The notes below the pieces were generated by a model. It was not told where the DNA came from, searched no databases, and saw nothing but the letters and a program-made list of their open reading frames with translations. This document shows, piece after piece, positions 44,536-53,283 of a stretch of 56,137 bases of DNA. This DNA is from Microcaldota archaeon (GTDB lineage Archaea > Micrarchaeota > Micrarchaeia > Micrarchaeales > Micrarchaeaceae), in the NCBI GenBank assembly GCA_021806095.1, contig JAJZYD010000002.1, forward strand, positions 1-56,137, read 5' to 3'. A program made the translations under genes and the position numbers. Numbering within the stretch: the first letter of the stretch is position 1; the number at the start of each line of letters is the position of its first letter.

Positions 44536-45756
44536 ATGACTGTAGAAGAACAATTTAAGGAAGATATTATTGGTATGTTGAATGACCGTCAACAAGTTTC
44601 TTTCAATGAAATTAGAGATATAGCATTTAGTAGAGGGATTGCAGAGAAGTCTTTTGTAGATACGCTTACTAATTTAGAAAAAGATAAGATTATTGCTTCA
44701 AGAAGAAATGGAGGAATTTTGACATATTATATGTTGCAGCAACAAGATCATCTCAAAAATATTATAATTGTAGAAGATGATAAAAATATTAACAAACTCA
44801 TGGCTCTTTCAATAGGAAAAGGGTACAATATAACACAAATATATGATGGTGGTGAAGCGGTAACTATGATAAGAAAGCAGAAACCGGATCTTGTTATTTT
44901 AGATTTAATGCTTCCAAATAAAGATGGTTTGGATATATGCCAGACTATAAAATCAGATCCAGAAATAAAAGACACTATTGTTATTCTTGTAAGTGCTATG
45001 GATCCAACAAATAATAGATTTAAAGGTATAAAATATGGCGCTGATTATTATATAAAAAAGCCATTTGATCCCAGTGAACTCAGAACACTTGTGACACTCT
45101 TTCTCGAGAAAAAAGGCAAAAGATTTGATCCTTTAATAGATTTACCTGATGAAGAGAGAATATCAAACGAAATTGAACGCTCAATAAAAGAAGGTAAAAC
45201 ATATACAATAGGTACATTGAAAATAGATGAATTAGGAAATTATGCATCAAGGATAGGTGAACATTACGCTATAATTATTTTAAGGTTGGTGTCTCAATTG
45301 CTTCAAGATGCAGTAAATCAACATTCACCAAATATTTTTGTTGGTTTTCTCAATGGAGATGAATTTGTAATAGCTGGTATAAAAGACAATGTTGAAAAGG
45401 TAATACACGAAGTGCAAAAAGAATTTAATGCAGTAATGCCTTTTCTACTTCAAGATGCTGGTTATAAAAAGCTTGATTTAAATATTGATTCATTATTTGA
45501 AACAGACGAAGTGCCAAAATTGTCACTTTCATTTACTGAATCAGAAAAAGAAAAGCTTGAAGAGCGACGAAATGAGGTTCTTAAGAGTAAAGGTATAACT
45601 ACAAATGATATAGGCTCATATACATATGATGAATTACAGCAGATTTTTGGTAAAGAAAACTTTGATATTATTATAACAAGAGATTTAGATGGAGTTAAGA
45701 TGAGGGTTGGTAAAAAGAACAACTATAAAGAAGAAAAAAATAATAAAGATGAATAA
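44536..45756 (+). CDS. Response regulator with N-terminal wHTH-like, REC and degenerate GGDEF-like domains
   Basis: The 406-residue cytoplasmic protein starts with residues 1-70, which look like a winged helix (QQVSFNEIRDIAFSRGI, KDKIIASRRNGGILTYYML). Residues 74-190 are a CheY-like receiver with acidic pair 81-82, phospho-acceptor Asp123 (VILDLMLPNKDG), Ser153 and Lys174/175 (YIKKPFDP). From about 198, DPLIDLPDEERI parallels the DPLTGLPNR start of GGDEF domains. Residues 270-280 read GFLNGDEFVIA, so NGDEF replaces GGDEF. A charged tail follows with a YDELQQIFG segment. The start ATG 44536 has AGGTGACTT upstream. It is followed after 16 bp by a pilin-like gene. Cyclase activity is uncertain. 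Confidence 0.85.
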   Translation: MTVEEQFKEDIIGMLNDRQQVSFNEIRDIAFSRGIAEKSFVDTLTNLEKDKIIASRRNGGILTYYMLQQQDHLKNIIIVEDDKNINKLMALSIGKGYNITQIYDGGEAVTMIRKQKPDLVILDLMLPNKDGLDICQTIKSDPEIKDTIVILVSAMDPTNNRFKGIKYGADYYIKKPFDPSELRTLVTLFLEKKGKRFDPLIDLPDEERISNEIERSIKEGKTYTIGTLKIDELGNYASRIGEHYAIIILRLVSQLLQDAVNQHSPNIFVGFLNGDEFVIAGIKDNVEKVIHEVQKEFNAVMPFLLQDAGYKKLDLNIDSLFETDEVPKLSLSFTESEKEKLEERRNEVLKSKGITTNDIGSYTYDELQQIFGKENFDIIITRDLDGVKMRVGKKNNYKEEKNNKDE

Positions 45757-45772
45757 ATAAGAAGATACATAA

Positions 45773-46324
45773 ATGGTTTGTATGAAAAAATTAAAATCAC
45801 AATCTTCTATTGATTTTATAATTGCCTACAGTGTATCGCTTGCAATTATTATTGTTGTTCTTGCAGTTATATTTAAAATTAATATATTTGGAATAAATAT
45901 TGCACCAACAAGCTGTATTTCATCACCATCTTTTTCATGTGGTGGAATTCTATTCAATTCAAATGGCTTAATTACTTTTACACTTTCACAAGCTACAGGT
46001 GCTGCAATTAATATTACAGGTGTTGCATGCTCTAGCGCTATAAATTCAACAAGCTATGCACCAGAATATGGTAATATTTATGTGCTTAATTATAAACAAG
46101 CTCCACAATACTATCCAAATAATGAACTTGCAAATGCTATTGTATTATATAGTGATTCTTCCCAATCCTTTCAAGCATTCTGTTACGATGGCAGTAGTAT
46201 AGCAAAGATTAATATAGGAAATACATTTGCTGGATTTATATGGATTAATTATACAACATCTGCACTTCCTAAAAACTACTATATTATTGAAAAGGTTATG
46301 TCATTTTCAACAGATGCAGGCTAA
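45773..46324 (+). CDS. Pilin-like protein with class III signal peptide
   Basis: The 183-residue protein starts with basic KKLKSQSSIDF followed by a hydrophobic helix (about 15-40); Gln then Ser with Asp at +5 fits a class III (type IV pilin-like) processing site before Gln10. The next part, SCISSPSFSCGG and GVACSSAINS, echoes the Cys-containing head of the two giant adhesins (CVGTPGFLC, AVGCSAS), so the three share a common N-terminal module. No InlB repeats follow; this may be a major pilin for which the giants are tip or decorating subunits (inference). Encoded 16 bp after the response regulator. Confidence 0.82.
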   Translation: MVCMKKLKSQSSIDFIIAYSVSLAIIIVVLAVIFKINIFGINIAPTSCISSPSFSCGGILFNSNGLITFTLSQATGAAINITGVACSSAINSTSYAPEYGNIYVLNYKQAPQYYPNNELANAIVLYSDSSQSFQAFCYDGSSIAKINIGNTFAGFIWINYTTSALPKNYYIIEKVMSFSTDAG

Positions 46325-46485
46325 TATTAATAACAAATAATTTTTAAAAAAGTTTATAAATATATTTAAATAAATAATATACAGCAGTATAACATGTGTT
46401 GATTATTCATTTTAAATAATAAAATGAGCAAAGAATTATATGTTATTAATTTGTTACCAATACTTCATTAGATAAGTCGATTAAT

Positions 46486-47322
46486 ATGAAATTGAAATCA
46501 AATTTATTAAAATTTATTCCATTTATTTTCTTGTTTATCTTAATGATAAGCTTTAGCAATGCAACATATGTCAATATGGTTGAGCCATATAATGCAACAA
46601 TTTATAATAATGGTAATGTGATCTTAGGCAAGGTTGGTCCAGGTCAGGTATTCTATTTAGCAATATCTTCAAGTACAACAAATGTAAATGGTATAAAGGT
46701 AAATGAAGGCTGGAATAAATTATTAATTGTTAATGCACCTGTAGGCTGGTTTGTTGAGAATTCACCTCTATATATATCAATAATCTCTACAAAAATTGTT
46801 GTACCTGGGAATGTAAAGTATGGTTTATATAATTTTACATTTAGAGCCGTCAATATTGGAAATTATTCAAAAGTTGGTAACTTAACATTCAATGCTTCTG
46901 TTAATGTTACTCCAAATGTATTTAAACTTTCAGTATATCCAAAAAATGTAACTGCTGGTCCTGGCCAACCAACACCTATTTATGTGGTTATAAATAACAC
47001 AGGGGTTTCTGATAGCCCATTTATAATAAGTGCAAGCGGACTTCCAGCATGGAATTATACTGCGACAGTAATTGCACTTCATCATACTACAAAAATTTTT
47101 AAGTATCCAATATATGAAAATGAACCAGGTTTATATGATACTATAATTAATGTGACATCATCTGCTAGTCCGTTAATACATAAAAATGTGACTATCATAA
47201 TGAATGTACAGTCATCCATTATAAATAATTATAAAGCAATAGGTGAAGGTGCCATAACTTTTCCTATAATTTATGCTCCGGTATATGCTATTATGAATAT
47301 AATAGGTAAATTTTTTAACTAA
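46486..47322 (+). CDS. Secreted protein with signal peptide and C-terminal membrane segment
   Basis: The 278-residue protein has a signal peptide (KLKSNLLKFIPFIFLFILMISFSNA) and then two beta-sandwich-like domains rich in Asn, Thr and Val (VNMVEPYNATIYNNGNVILG; PKNVTAGPGQPTPIYVVINN). The second resembles the NEW/CARDB-type immunoglobulin-like surface domains. A hydrophobic C-terminus (AITFPIIYAPVYAIMNIIGKFF) may anchor it. There are many potential N-glycosylation sequons. It is followed after 15 bp by the cytosolic gene at 47338, so the two likely form a transcript. The function is not known; a role in surface-filament assembly with the pilin-like neighbour is inference. Confidence 0.8.
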   Translation: MKLKSNLLKFIPFIFLFILMISFSNATYVNMVEPYNATIYNNGNVILGKVGPGQVFYLAISSSTTNVNGIKVNEGWNKLLIVNAPVGWFVENSPLYISIISTKIVVPGNVKYGLYNFTFRAVNIGNYSKVGNLTFNASVNVTPNVFKLSVYPKNVTAGPGQPTPIYVVINNTGVSDSPFIISASGLPAWNYTATVIALHHTTKIFKYPIYENEPGLYDTIINVTSSASPLIHKNVTIIMNVQSSIINNYKAIGEGAITFPIIYAPVYAIMNIIGKFFN

Positions 47323-47337
47323 TTTTAGGTGTAATAA

Positions 47338-48036
47338 ATGAAAGAGAAAAGTAAAACTAAAAAAGACAAAGATACCAGTTTAAGCAATGTGTGTTTTATA
47401 AAATTAAATTCATTAGAGGATCTTGGCAAAAATATGTTGTTTACAGACATCAGCAAAACACTTTTTTCCATTGCTGAAGATAAAAAGCTTAATCTCTTCA
47501 TTGCAGGGCCTAAATTGAAAGGTACACGGCTTATTTTCTATTATCAAACAGATTTGGTTAAAGCAAAATATCTTGCATATAAACCTGAAGATAACAATTC
47601 AAAAAAAATATTAAATATAAGCGATAAATTGTTAAAAGATCAAACTACAGTTACACAGATTCCAATAATAGAACTTAAAAAAATGCCTTATAAAGAGAAA
47701 AAAATTGAGAATGTTACATGTATAAATGTTATTGATTATGAACCAATGGTTAAGATGTTAATTGCAAGAGCAATGGATAATGAAAGTATGGGAAAAGTTT
47801 ATATGTTTAATGTTGGCAATACTTATTTCATAACTTCATTATCTTTGCTAGGAAGTGATGATAATAATGTTCTTTACTATGCAGAAGTTAAAAATCCAGA
47901 TTTGAGCAAAGGATTTTTCCAATATGATTATTCAGATGATACAATAAGTCAAACAAATACAATCGGCAGTACATCTTTACTTTATTTAAGTATAATATAT
48001 CTTAAAGAAGGGTTTCCTTTTTTCAAGCCCGAATAG
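47338..48036 (+). CDS. Uncharacterised cytosolic protein whose 3' end overlaps tRNA-Asn
   Basis: A 232-residue protein without signal or membrane segment: a Lys-rich start (KEKSKTKKDKD), then an alpha/beta region (CFIKLNSLEDLGKNMLF, LNLFIAGPKLKGTRLIFYYQ). The family is not recognised. AGGTG lies just upstream of the ATG. The last codons and stop (TAG 48034-48036) lie inside the tRNA gene, which starts at 48027, giving a 10-base overlap. The gene pairs with the secreted-protein gene 15 bp upstream. A cytoplasmic partner of the surface apparatus is possible but unproven. Confidence 0.75.
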   Translation: MKEKSKTKKDKDTSLSNVCFIKLNSLEDLGKNMLFTDISKTLFSIAEDKKLNLFIAGPKLKGTRLIFYYQTDLVKAKYLAYKPEDNNSKKILNISDKLLKDQTTVTQIPIIELKKMPYKEKKIENVTCINVIDYEPMVKMLIARAMDNESMGKVYMFNVGNTYFITSLSLLGSDDNNVLYYAEVKNPDLSKGFFQYDYSDDTISQTNTIGSTSLLYLSIIYLKEGFPFFKPE

Positions 48037-48098
48037 CTCAGTGGTAGAGCGACTGGCTGTTAACCAGTAGGTCGCAGGTTCAATCCCTGCTTCGGGCG
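48027..48098 (+). tRNA. trnN: tRNA-Asn (GTT)
   Basis: Complete cloverleaf, 72 bases: acceptor GCCCGAA/TTCGGGC, D arm GCTC-AGTGGTA-GAGC, anticodon stem ACTGG/CCAGT with loop CTGTTAA (GTT at 48059-48061), variable AGGTC, T arm GCAGG-TTCAATC-CCTGC, discriminator G. No intron. Two C follow, but a full CCA is not encoded. The 5' ten bases overlap the preceding CDS. It is clearly GC-richer than the surroundings, as structured RNAs are in AT-rich genomes. Confidence 0.97.
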
Positions 48099-48163
48099 CC
48101 TTTTGGTGCTCCAAAATACAAACAATTCTGAAATAAGTGCAGCATTAATATATACTTGCAACA

Positions 48164-49210
48164 TCAAATCCATTTACCAATACCTTCTTGCTTAATTTTA
48201 TTATTTATATCAGCAAGCTTGTCAACATATTTTGATATGCGCTCCCTATCAAACTCATGCTCATCACACATGAAGCTCAATATTTTTTCTTTATTGGGTG
48301 CTTTTGTAATTTCTTTTATCATTTTTTCTTCAACTTCACTTACTTCAGGATTCAAAAACATTTGCTCAACCTCTCTTGGATCAATTTCAAACTCTGTGTT
48401 ATACCTGCTTTTAACAAATGCTTCAACATCACTTATACTTGATGCATTTTTTACAATCTTCAACGCAGTTTTTGGACCAATTCCTTTAATTCCCTCATTA
48501 AAATCAGTGCCAAGAAGTATTCCTATCCAAATAAGCTGCTTATGATTTAAATTTAATGCCTCTAAGGTTTTTTCAAAATCAAGAATTTCTGGATCAATAT
48601 TTATATATATATTTTTTTTAGGAAGCTTTCTTTTTCCACTTATTGTTAAATTCCTCAACACTCTTGGAGCTCCAATAAGTATTGTATCATAATCTTGGCT
48701 TACTACAGAATAAACTAATCCCTTCATGCACATATATGATGCTTGAGCCTCTCCTTCGCTTGGGGCATTGATAAATGGTATTCCCATATATTCAAGAATC
48801 TTTTTCGCGCTCCCAACAATTTCCTTTGTTATTCTTGTGCTTGCTTGAGCGTGCATCTTTGCTTCTTCAATTTTACCTTCCACCATTGCACTTTTCCATG
48901 CTTCATAAGCCTCATTTCTTCTATTCATCCTTGCCTCTATTGTTTTCTGCTTGAGTATTGAGGGAATTCCATCAAACACATATATAGGCTTAGCACCATA
49001 GCTCATTAATTCTATGTTTCTATAAAATAATCCAGATAGATGGCTTGTTACGTTGCCATGAGAATCTGTTAATGGCATACCATCCTGCTGTCTTATGACA
49101 GACAGGAATTGGAACATTATATTATAAGCATCGACAGCAAGCGCCTTTCCTTTTAGTTCTTCAAAATCAAATTTTCTTTTCCAAACAAGTTTGCTGAGAT
49201 CAACTGCCAT
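48164..49210 (-). CDS. fen1: Flap endonuclease 1
   Basis: Structure-specific 5' nuclease for Okazaki fragment maturation and repair. The 348 residues include the N-domain (AVDAYNIMFQFLS, YVFDGIPS), the I-domain (INAPSEGEAQASYM, VVSQDYDTILIGAPRVLRN with metal-binding Asp) and the H3TH region (LGTDFNEGIKGIGPKTALKIV). The C-terminus QEGIGKWI is a variant PCNA-interacting box (Q-x-x-I-x-x-W-I) at the very end. Start codon ATG overlaps the aMBF1 stop by one base (TAATG), so the two are translationally coupled. Confidence 0.96.
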   Translation of the reverse strand: MAVDLSKLVWKRKFDFEELKGKALAVDAYNIMFQFLSVIRQQDGMPLTDSHGNVTSHLSGLFYRNIELMSYGAKPIYVFDGIPSILKQKTIEARMNRRNEAYEAWKSAMVEGKIEEAKMHAQASTRITKEIVGSAKKILEYMGIPFINAPSEGEAQASYMCMKGLVYSVVSQDYDTILIGAPRVLRNLTISGKRKLPKKNIYINIDPEILDFEKTLEALNLNHKQLIWIGILLGTDFNEGIKGIGPKTALKIVKNASSISDVEAFVKSRYNTEFEIDPREVEQMFLNPEVSEVEEKMIKEITKAPNKEKILSFMCDEHEFDRERISKYVDKLADINNKIKQEGIGKWI

Positions 49211-49695
49211 TATATCTCATCTATTTTTTTGTTATTCATAAAGTCTTCAATGGTTATTTTATTATTCTGACCTTTTACATTACTCTCAGAAACTTCTTCA
49301 GGAACTTTTAAGAGTTTTATATTTAATGTTTTTTCCAGTTTTTTAATGAGTTTTGTAGTTGGTTTCATTTTTCCTTCTTCTATATGCAAAAGCAATCTCT
49401 CTTTCTCATTAAGCATTTCTGCAAGCACTTTTACTGGAATCTTCATCTGCTCTCTAGAATTTTTTATAATTGTATTATAATTTTCTACAAGTTCCATATC
49501 ATCTTTTGATATATTCTTTTTCATTTCAATTTTGCTTTTTATTGCTTTTACTTTTTTTAGTGCAGATCCTTCTTTTTCTATCTTTATTATCTTTTTTCCA
49601 TTGGCACAAGCGGTACAAATCCTAAATTCAACTCCTTCTATTTCAGCAACATATATTGTATCAATCTTTTTACCGCAGAGTTCGCATTCTTCCAT
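49210..49695 (-). CDS. mbf1: Multiprotein bridging factor aMBF1
   Basis: Archaeal MBF1-type protein: an N-terminal zinc ribbon (ECELCGKK, Cys 4 and 7; ICTACANGKK, Cys 27 and 30) and a helix-turn-helix of the Cro/XRE kind (about 75-130, REQMKIPVKVLAEMLNEKERLLLHIE). Known aMBF1 binds ribosomes or transcription components. The start ATG 49695 has TTGGTGAATTT upstream; the open frame to 49725 is not used by homologues. It shares a stop/start overlap with fen1. Confidence 0.9.
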   Translation of the reverse strand: MEECELCGKKIDTIYVAEIEGVEFRICTACANGKKIIKIEKEGSALKKVKAIKSKIEMKKNISKDDMELVENYNTIIKNSREQMKIPVKVLAEMLNEKERLLLHIEEGKMKPTTKLIKKLEKTLNIKLLKVPEEVSESNVKGQNNKITIEDFMNNKKIDEI

Positions 49696-49906
49696 AAAAT
49701 TCACCAAACATTTAGTTAATAACACGTATTATTTATAAATATATTTATTATATTTATGTATTTTATTATTTAAATTTTAGTGTAATGCAATTAACAAAAC
49801 TAAAGTATTATATATTATACTACAAATTAATATTATAAAATATTTTAATTATGTTTTTGTTGTATTATCTCATTATTTTAGGTATAAATTTTATAGAGGA
49901 ATTAAA

Positions 49907-51472
49907 ATGCAAAAGAAAAATGCTAAAACAAGCAAAATAAAAAATCATGACAATAATAAAGATTCAGAGTTAAAGAATAGCAACTCAAAGCCAATTATTA
50001 AAGACAAAATGTTGCGTTTATTTATCACAATATTCTTATTTATACTTGGATTTATTTTAATTTATTTTCTTTATACAATTTCATTTATAGGTGTTATATT
50101 ACAATGGGCATCAGCTATAATCTTTCTTGTTTTAATAGGTATTTTAATACGTGCAGTAAATGGATTTCAAGGCAGTAATGGACTTTACTTGTTATCAACA
50201 AAAAATGGATTAAATATTATTGATGAAATATCAAAAAAAGGCAAAAATTTTTGGAAGCATATGTCAATATGGGGTGTAGTTCTTGGTTTTGGCTTGCTTT
50301 CATATCCCTTATTAAAAGGTAAAATTGGAAAGTATGAATATATATTTGGAATTTTATCATTAATTTTTATTTTATTAGTTGTACTTCCTAATACTGCTGT
50401 AGGAATTCAATTTATAAATTTACCACAATTGCACTCAGCAAATATCTCTGCAAACACATCACAAATCAACACGCCAAATCATACATATTTGATGATATCA
50501 ATCATTTCATTGATTATTGGTGTAGTATTTGGGCTTAGCGGCTATATAATGTTTCTTCTTATTTATCTTACCGCAATAGATTCAGCTGCCTTGATTAGCT
50601 TTTTGGCAACGGTAAGTGCAGGAAAATCACAACCACAAATATTACAAAATATTGTTCCAGGAGTTGCTCCAGTTATACCTGGTATTGATGTTCCACTGTT
50701 TGCTGGATTGATTTCATTGATAATATTGCTTATAATACATGAATTTTCTCATGGAATACTTTCTCGTATAGAAAATATAAAATTAAAATCAATAGGTTTA
50801 TTGATATTTGGAGTGATACCTATAGGTGCATTTGTAGAACCTAACGAAAAAGAAGTTTCTAAATTAAATAACATAAAACAGACAAGAATATTTGCTGCTG
50901 GGTCTGCAATAAACCTTCTTGCTTCAATATTATTCTTTGCAATCATGCTTTTTATGATTTATTTTATAATCCCAGGATTGTATTCAAATGGTGTGTTTAT
51001 AACAGGAGTAATAAATGGCTTACCTGCAGCAAATGTATTAAAATCCGGAACGCAGATACTTTATTGGAACAATGTAAAAATAGCCAATTTATCAAGTTTT
51101 AATATTGCAGCTGCTAATGATACGCCAGGTAAAATGATAAATGTAGTTACTACAACAGGTTCATATTCATTAAAAGCAGTATCTGTAGATAATTCTACAA
51201 AAGGTTATATTGGAGTTGAAATTGGAAATGAATTAAAAAGTGGATTTGCCGTACAATTATTGTATTTTATTTATACTATTGTTGTTCTATCATTTATATT
51301 TAACATTTCCGTTGGAATAATAAATTTATTACCGTTACCATTTTTTGATGGATGGAGAATTTATAAAATCAATATCAAAAATAAAAATATAATAAATGCA
51401 TTTGCGATCTTTGTATCTATTATATTTATCATAAATGTAATATTTTTATTAATAAGTAGTAGTGTTGTCTGA
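49907..51472 (+). CDS. Site-2 protease family (M50) intramembrane metalloprotease
   Basis: A 521-residue polytopic membrane protease. The cytoplasmic start is Lys/Asn-rich, followed by about eight hydrophobic segments. The zinc motif is HEFSH at 278-282 (IIHEFSHGILSR). A PDZ-like extramembrane part lies about 360-440 (FITGVINGLPAANVLKSGTQI), and the second metal site is NLLPLPFFDGWRI, with the Asp ligand near residue 480. Length and architecture fit archaeal S2P of the long type. Substrates are unknown; processing of membrane-bound regulators or signal peptides is typical. GAGGAATTAAA precedes the ATG. Confidence 0.92.
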   Translation: MQKKNAKTSKIKNHDNNKDSELKNSNSKPIIKDKMLRLFITIFLFILGFILIYFLYTISFIGVILQWASAIIFLVLIGILIRAVNGFQGSNGLYLLSTKNGLNIIDEISKKGKNFWKHMSIWGVVLGFGLLSYPLLKGKIGKYEYIFGILSLIFILLVVLPNTAVGIQFINLPQLHSANISANTSQINTPNHTYLMISIISLIIGVVFGLSGYIMFLLIYLTAIDSAALISFLATVSAGKSQPQILQNIVPGVAPVIPGIDVPLFAGLISLIILLIIHEFSHGILSRIENIKLKSIGLLIFGVIPIGAFVEPNEKEVSKLNNIKQTRIFAAGSAINLLASILFFAIMLFMIYFIIPGLYSNGVFITGVINGLPAANVLKSGTQILYWNNVKIANLSSFNIAAANDTPGKMINVVTTTGSYSLKAVSVDNSTKGYIGVEIGNELKSGFAVQLLYFIYTIVVLSFIFNISVGIINLLPLPFFDGWRIYKINIKNKNIINAFAIFVSIIFIINVIFLLISSSVV

Positions 51473-51577
51473 TATTCCCAACCGCTAAAACATGTAGACT
51501 TCCTCTGCATCAAAATGAAGCTATTTATATTTATACTTGCGGTTCGCTTTCAACTCACTTTTAACTCAGGGTTGCCA

Positions 51578-52287
51578 TCACGAGCTTTTCGCTTCCTCGG
51601 TATTCCTTATGAGATATTTGGCTTGCGCCTTGGCCTTGTCTGCGTCCTTCGCCTTTGGCATGGCTGCCTTTAGCTCGTTTTTCCTCTTTACAAGCTGCTC
51701 GCGTCTTTCTTGTCCAATAATGGCTCCTTTGTTTCAGTTCTTTCTTGCCTGCACCAATTCTCAGCTTGGCTGCCAGCAGCTTTCGGATCGGTCGCTTCGC
51801 GACCAATTGGCGTTCCAATCACCATCGGAGCGGCACAAGACCGGCCGTCCGCGAGTTCGAACCGCCAGCTATCATCCCAGCTATCATTGGCAACGTCGTC
51901 GGAATTGACGACCAGGGACAGCAGGCTCTTTGCTGGCCAAACACGAATCTTCTCTTCCACAGGAATCTTTTTCTTTCTTATATTCACAAGCACTCCATTT
52001 TCATCCATTGTGTATAATCCATCAATCCCTATTCCTAATTCTGCAAGATAGAACCACTTACCTTTCAGCGAGTTTTTCAGCCCCTCATCCTTCATAAGAA
52101 GAAGTATTATTTCCTGATAAGTGTACGGCCTGAGGCCTGCCTTTTGCAGGAGATCCATTGAAGTTGCATGATCCGCCTCCTGATTTAGAACATATATTTT
52201 AACACCAGTTGTTCCCGATATCGGTTCAAATTCCCCATATCTAGACCCCAGTACAGTCCCTGCCTTTCTTTGAGTTGATGTTTCCAT
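51578..52287 (-). pseudogene. Frame-disrupted gene in a GC-richer island, family unknown
   Basis: The 5' part is open from ATG 52287 (after GTGAT) to a stop at 51688 and would give 199 residues. It begins METSTQRKAGTVLGSRYG, with KWFYLAELGIGIDGLYTMD and a WPAKSLLSLVVNSDD segment. From about 51733 to TGA 51578 a different frame reads as a coherent Lys/Ala-rich helix (GAIIGQERREQLVKRKNELK, then AKYLIRNTEEAKSS). The simplest account is one longer gene with net frameshift(s) around 51730-51850; a shorter intact 199-residue gene is the alternative. Many GCC, AAG and GCG codons are unlike neighbours, suggesting transfer from a higher-GC genome. Function not recognised. Confidence 0.55.
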
Positions 52288-52291
52288 TTAA

Positions 52292-52444
52292 TCACAATAA
52301 TAATATATAAATTCCCAGATATTTATAGATATTTCTTTTATGAAAATTGTTTATCGATTGTTGCGATTTTGTAATCCTTAAATTGCCCCCATTGCCAAGG
52401 CTATCTAAGAGGTAGCTCAATATCTTAATCTCTTCCTTATTCAT
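52292..52444 (-). CDS. Small ORF, 50 residues, possible gene remnant
   Basis: It reads MNKEEIKILSYLLDSLGNGG at the start, then LRITKSQQSINNFHKR and a hydrophobic end, stopping just before the ribosome binding site of the gene at 52287. The first 30 residues resemble the start of a winged-helix regulator, but no complete domain follows. It lies in the same anomalous island as the disrupted gene. It may be a truncated relic or not expressed. Confidence 0.25.
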   Translation of the reverse strand: MNKEEIKILSYLLDSLGNGGNLRITKSQQSINNFHKRNIYKYLGIYILLL

Positions 52445-52544
52445 TTTGATTCTTTATTATATTTTTTTTACTATACCATTATAGTAATTTACATAGTAGT
52501 TTTAAATGGTGTGGGATTTCCAACTCATATTTTGATTATAATAT

Positions 52545-53279
52545 TTATTTTAGGTTCTTAAGCTTGCCAAAATCAATGGTTGATCCATAGCCAACTGCAA
52601 TTGCATGCATAGAGTCTAAATCAATATGCTTGAATACCGGCGACAGAAGTTCGCTTTTTGGCTTTAAGTTTATATCAGAGCCCCCGGCAAAATAGCTTAT
52701 TGCTGGAATAACAAGAATCGGTATATTGAAATATTTGCCATAAAGGAATGCTTTGATTCTCTCAATTTTATTTCCAATAGTCCTGATGCCTATTGTTGGG
52801 TGCTCATGGCCCATTATAAGCATCTTGACATTTTCTATATTCTTTGGTAGCTCTTCGCCATGGAAGAATAAATAGTTGTTGATTTTGGCTTCCTGCGAAA
52901 ATATGCTCAATTTGAAAGGTTCTTTATATTTATCAACAAAATTGTCATGGTTCCCTTTTATAAGAACAAGCAGCAGCTTCTTTTCCTTTATAAATTTAAC
53001 AAAATCAAATAGTTCATTAAATTCTTCTTCATCAACTTTTGAAAATTCATTCTTGATGTCGCCGTCTACAATAAGCTGCGTTGCATGCTTCTTTGTCAAA
53101 GCTTCATTGATTATATCTTTTATATATTTCAAATTCATCTTCGGCAAAACAGTTCCAGTATGCTTTGCTATTACTCCTTCATAGCCTAGATGCATGTCTG
53201 CTATGACAAGCGCGTTTATGCTTTTTATATATAAAACAGGCAGTCCATCAATCAACTCTATATCTTTTCCTAATTTCAT
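52545..53279 (-). CDS. Lhr-linked metallophosphoesterase
   Basis: The 244-residue calcineurin-like phosphoesterase has metal-ligand motifs in order: IADMHLGYE (Asp28, His30), LIVDGDIKNE, IKGNHDNF and MGHEHPTIG. It corresponds to the archaeal SbcD-like/ICC-like phosphoesterase group (TIGR00024 type as I recall it). It begins 4 bp after the stop of the Lhr helicase gene on the same strand; helicase-phosphoesterase pairs of this kind are recurrent and suggest a joint DNA or RNA processing role. Start ATG 53279 with AAGTGATTT upstream. Confidence 0.9.
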   Translation of the reverse strand: MKLGKDIELIDGLPVLYIKSINALVIADMHLGYEGVIAKHTGTVLPKMNLKYIKDIINEALTKKHATQLIVDGDIKNEFSKVDEEEFNELFDFVKFIKEKKLLLVLIKGNHDNFVDKYKEPFKLSIFSQEAKINNYLFFHGEELPKNIENVKMLIMGHEHPTIGIRTIGNKIERIKAFLYGKYFNIPILVIPAISYFAGGSDINLKPKSELLSPVFKHIDLDSMHAIAVGYGSTIDFGKLKNLK

Positions 53280-53283
53280 AAAA

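Noticed and set aside
46429-46470. Short ORF MSKELYVINLLPILH before the secreted-protein gene
   Set aside because: Only 15 codons, no ribosome binding site, no similarity to anything I recognise.
48156-48545. 129-residue plus-strand ORF
   Set aside because: Antisense shadow of fen1, whose motifs are unmistakable on the other strand.
51561-51818. 85-residue Arg/Lys-rich minus-strand ORF that could pass for a small basic protein
   Set aside because: It is a third frame across the disrupted gene; the other two frames carry more protein-like text in their halves.
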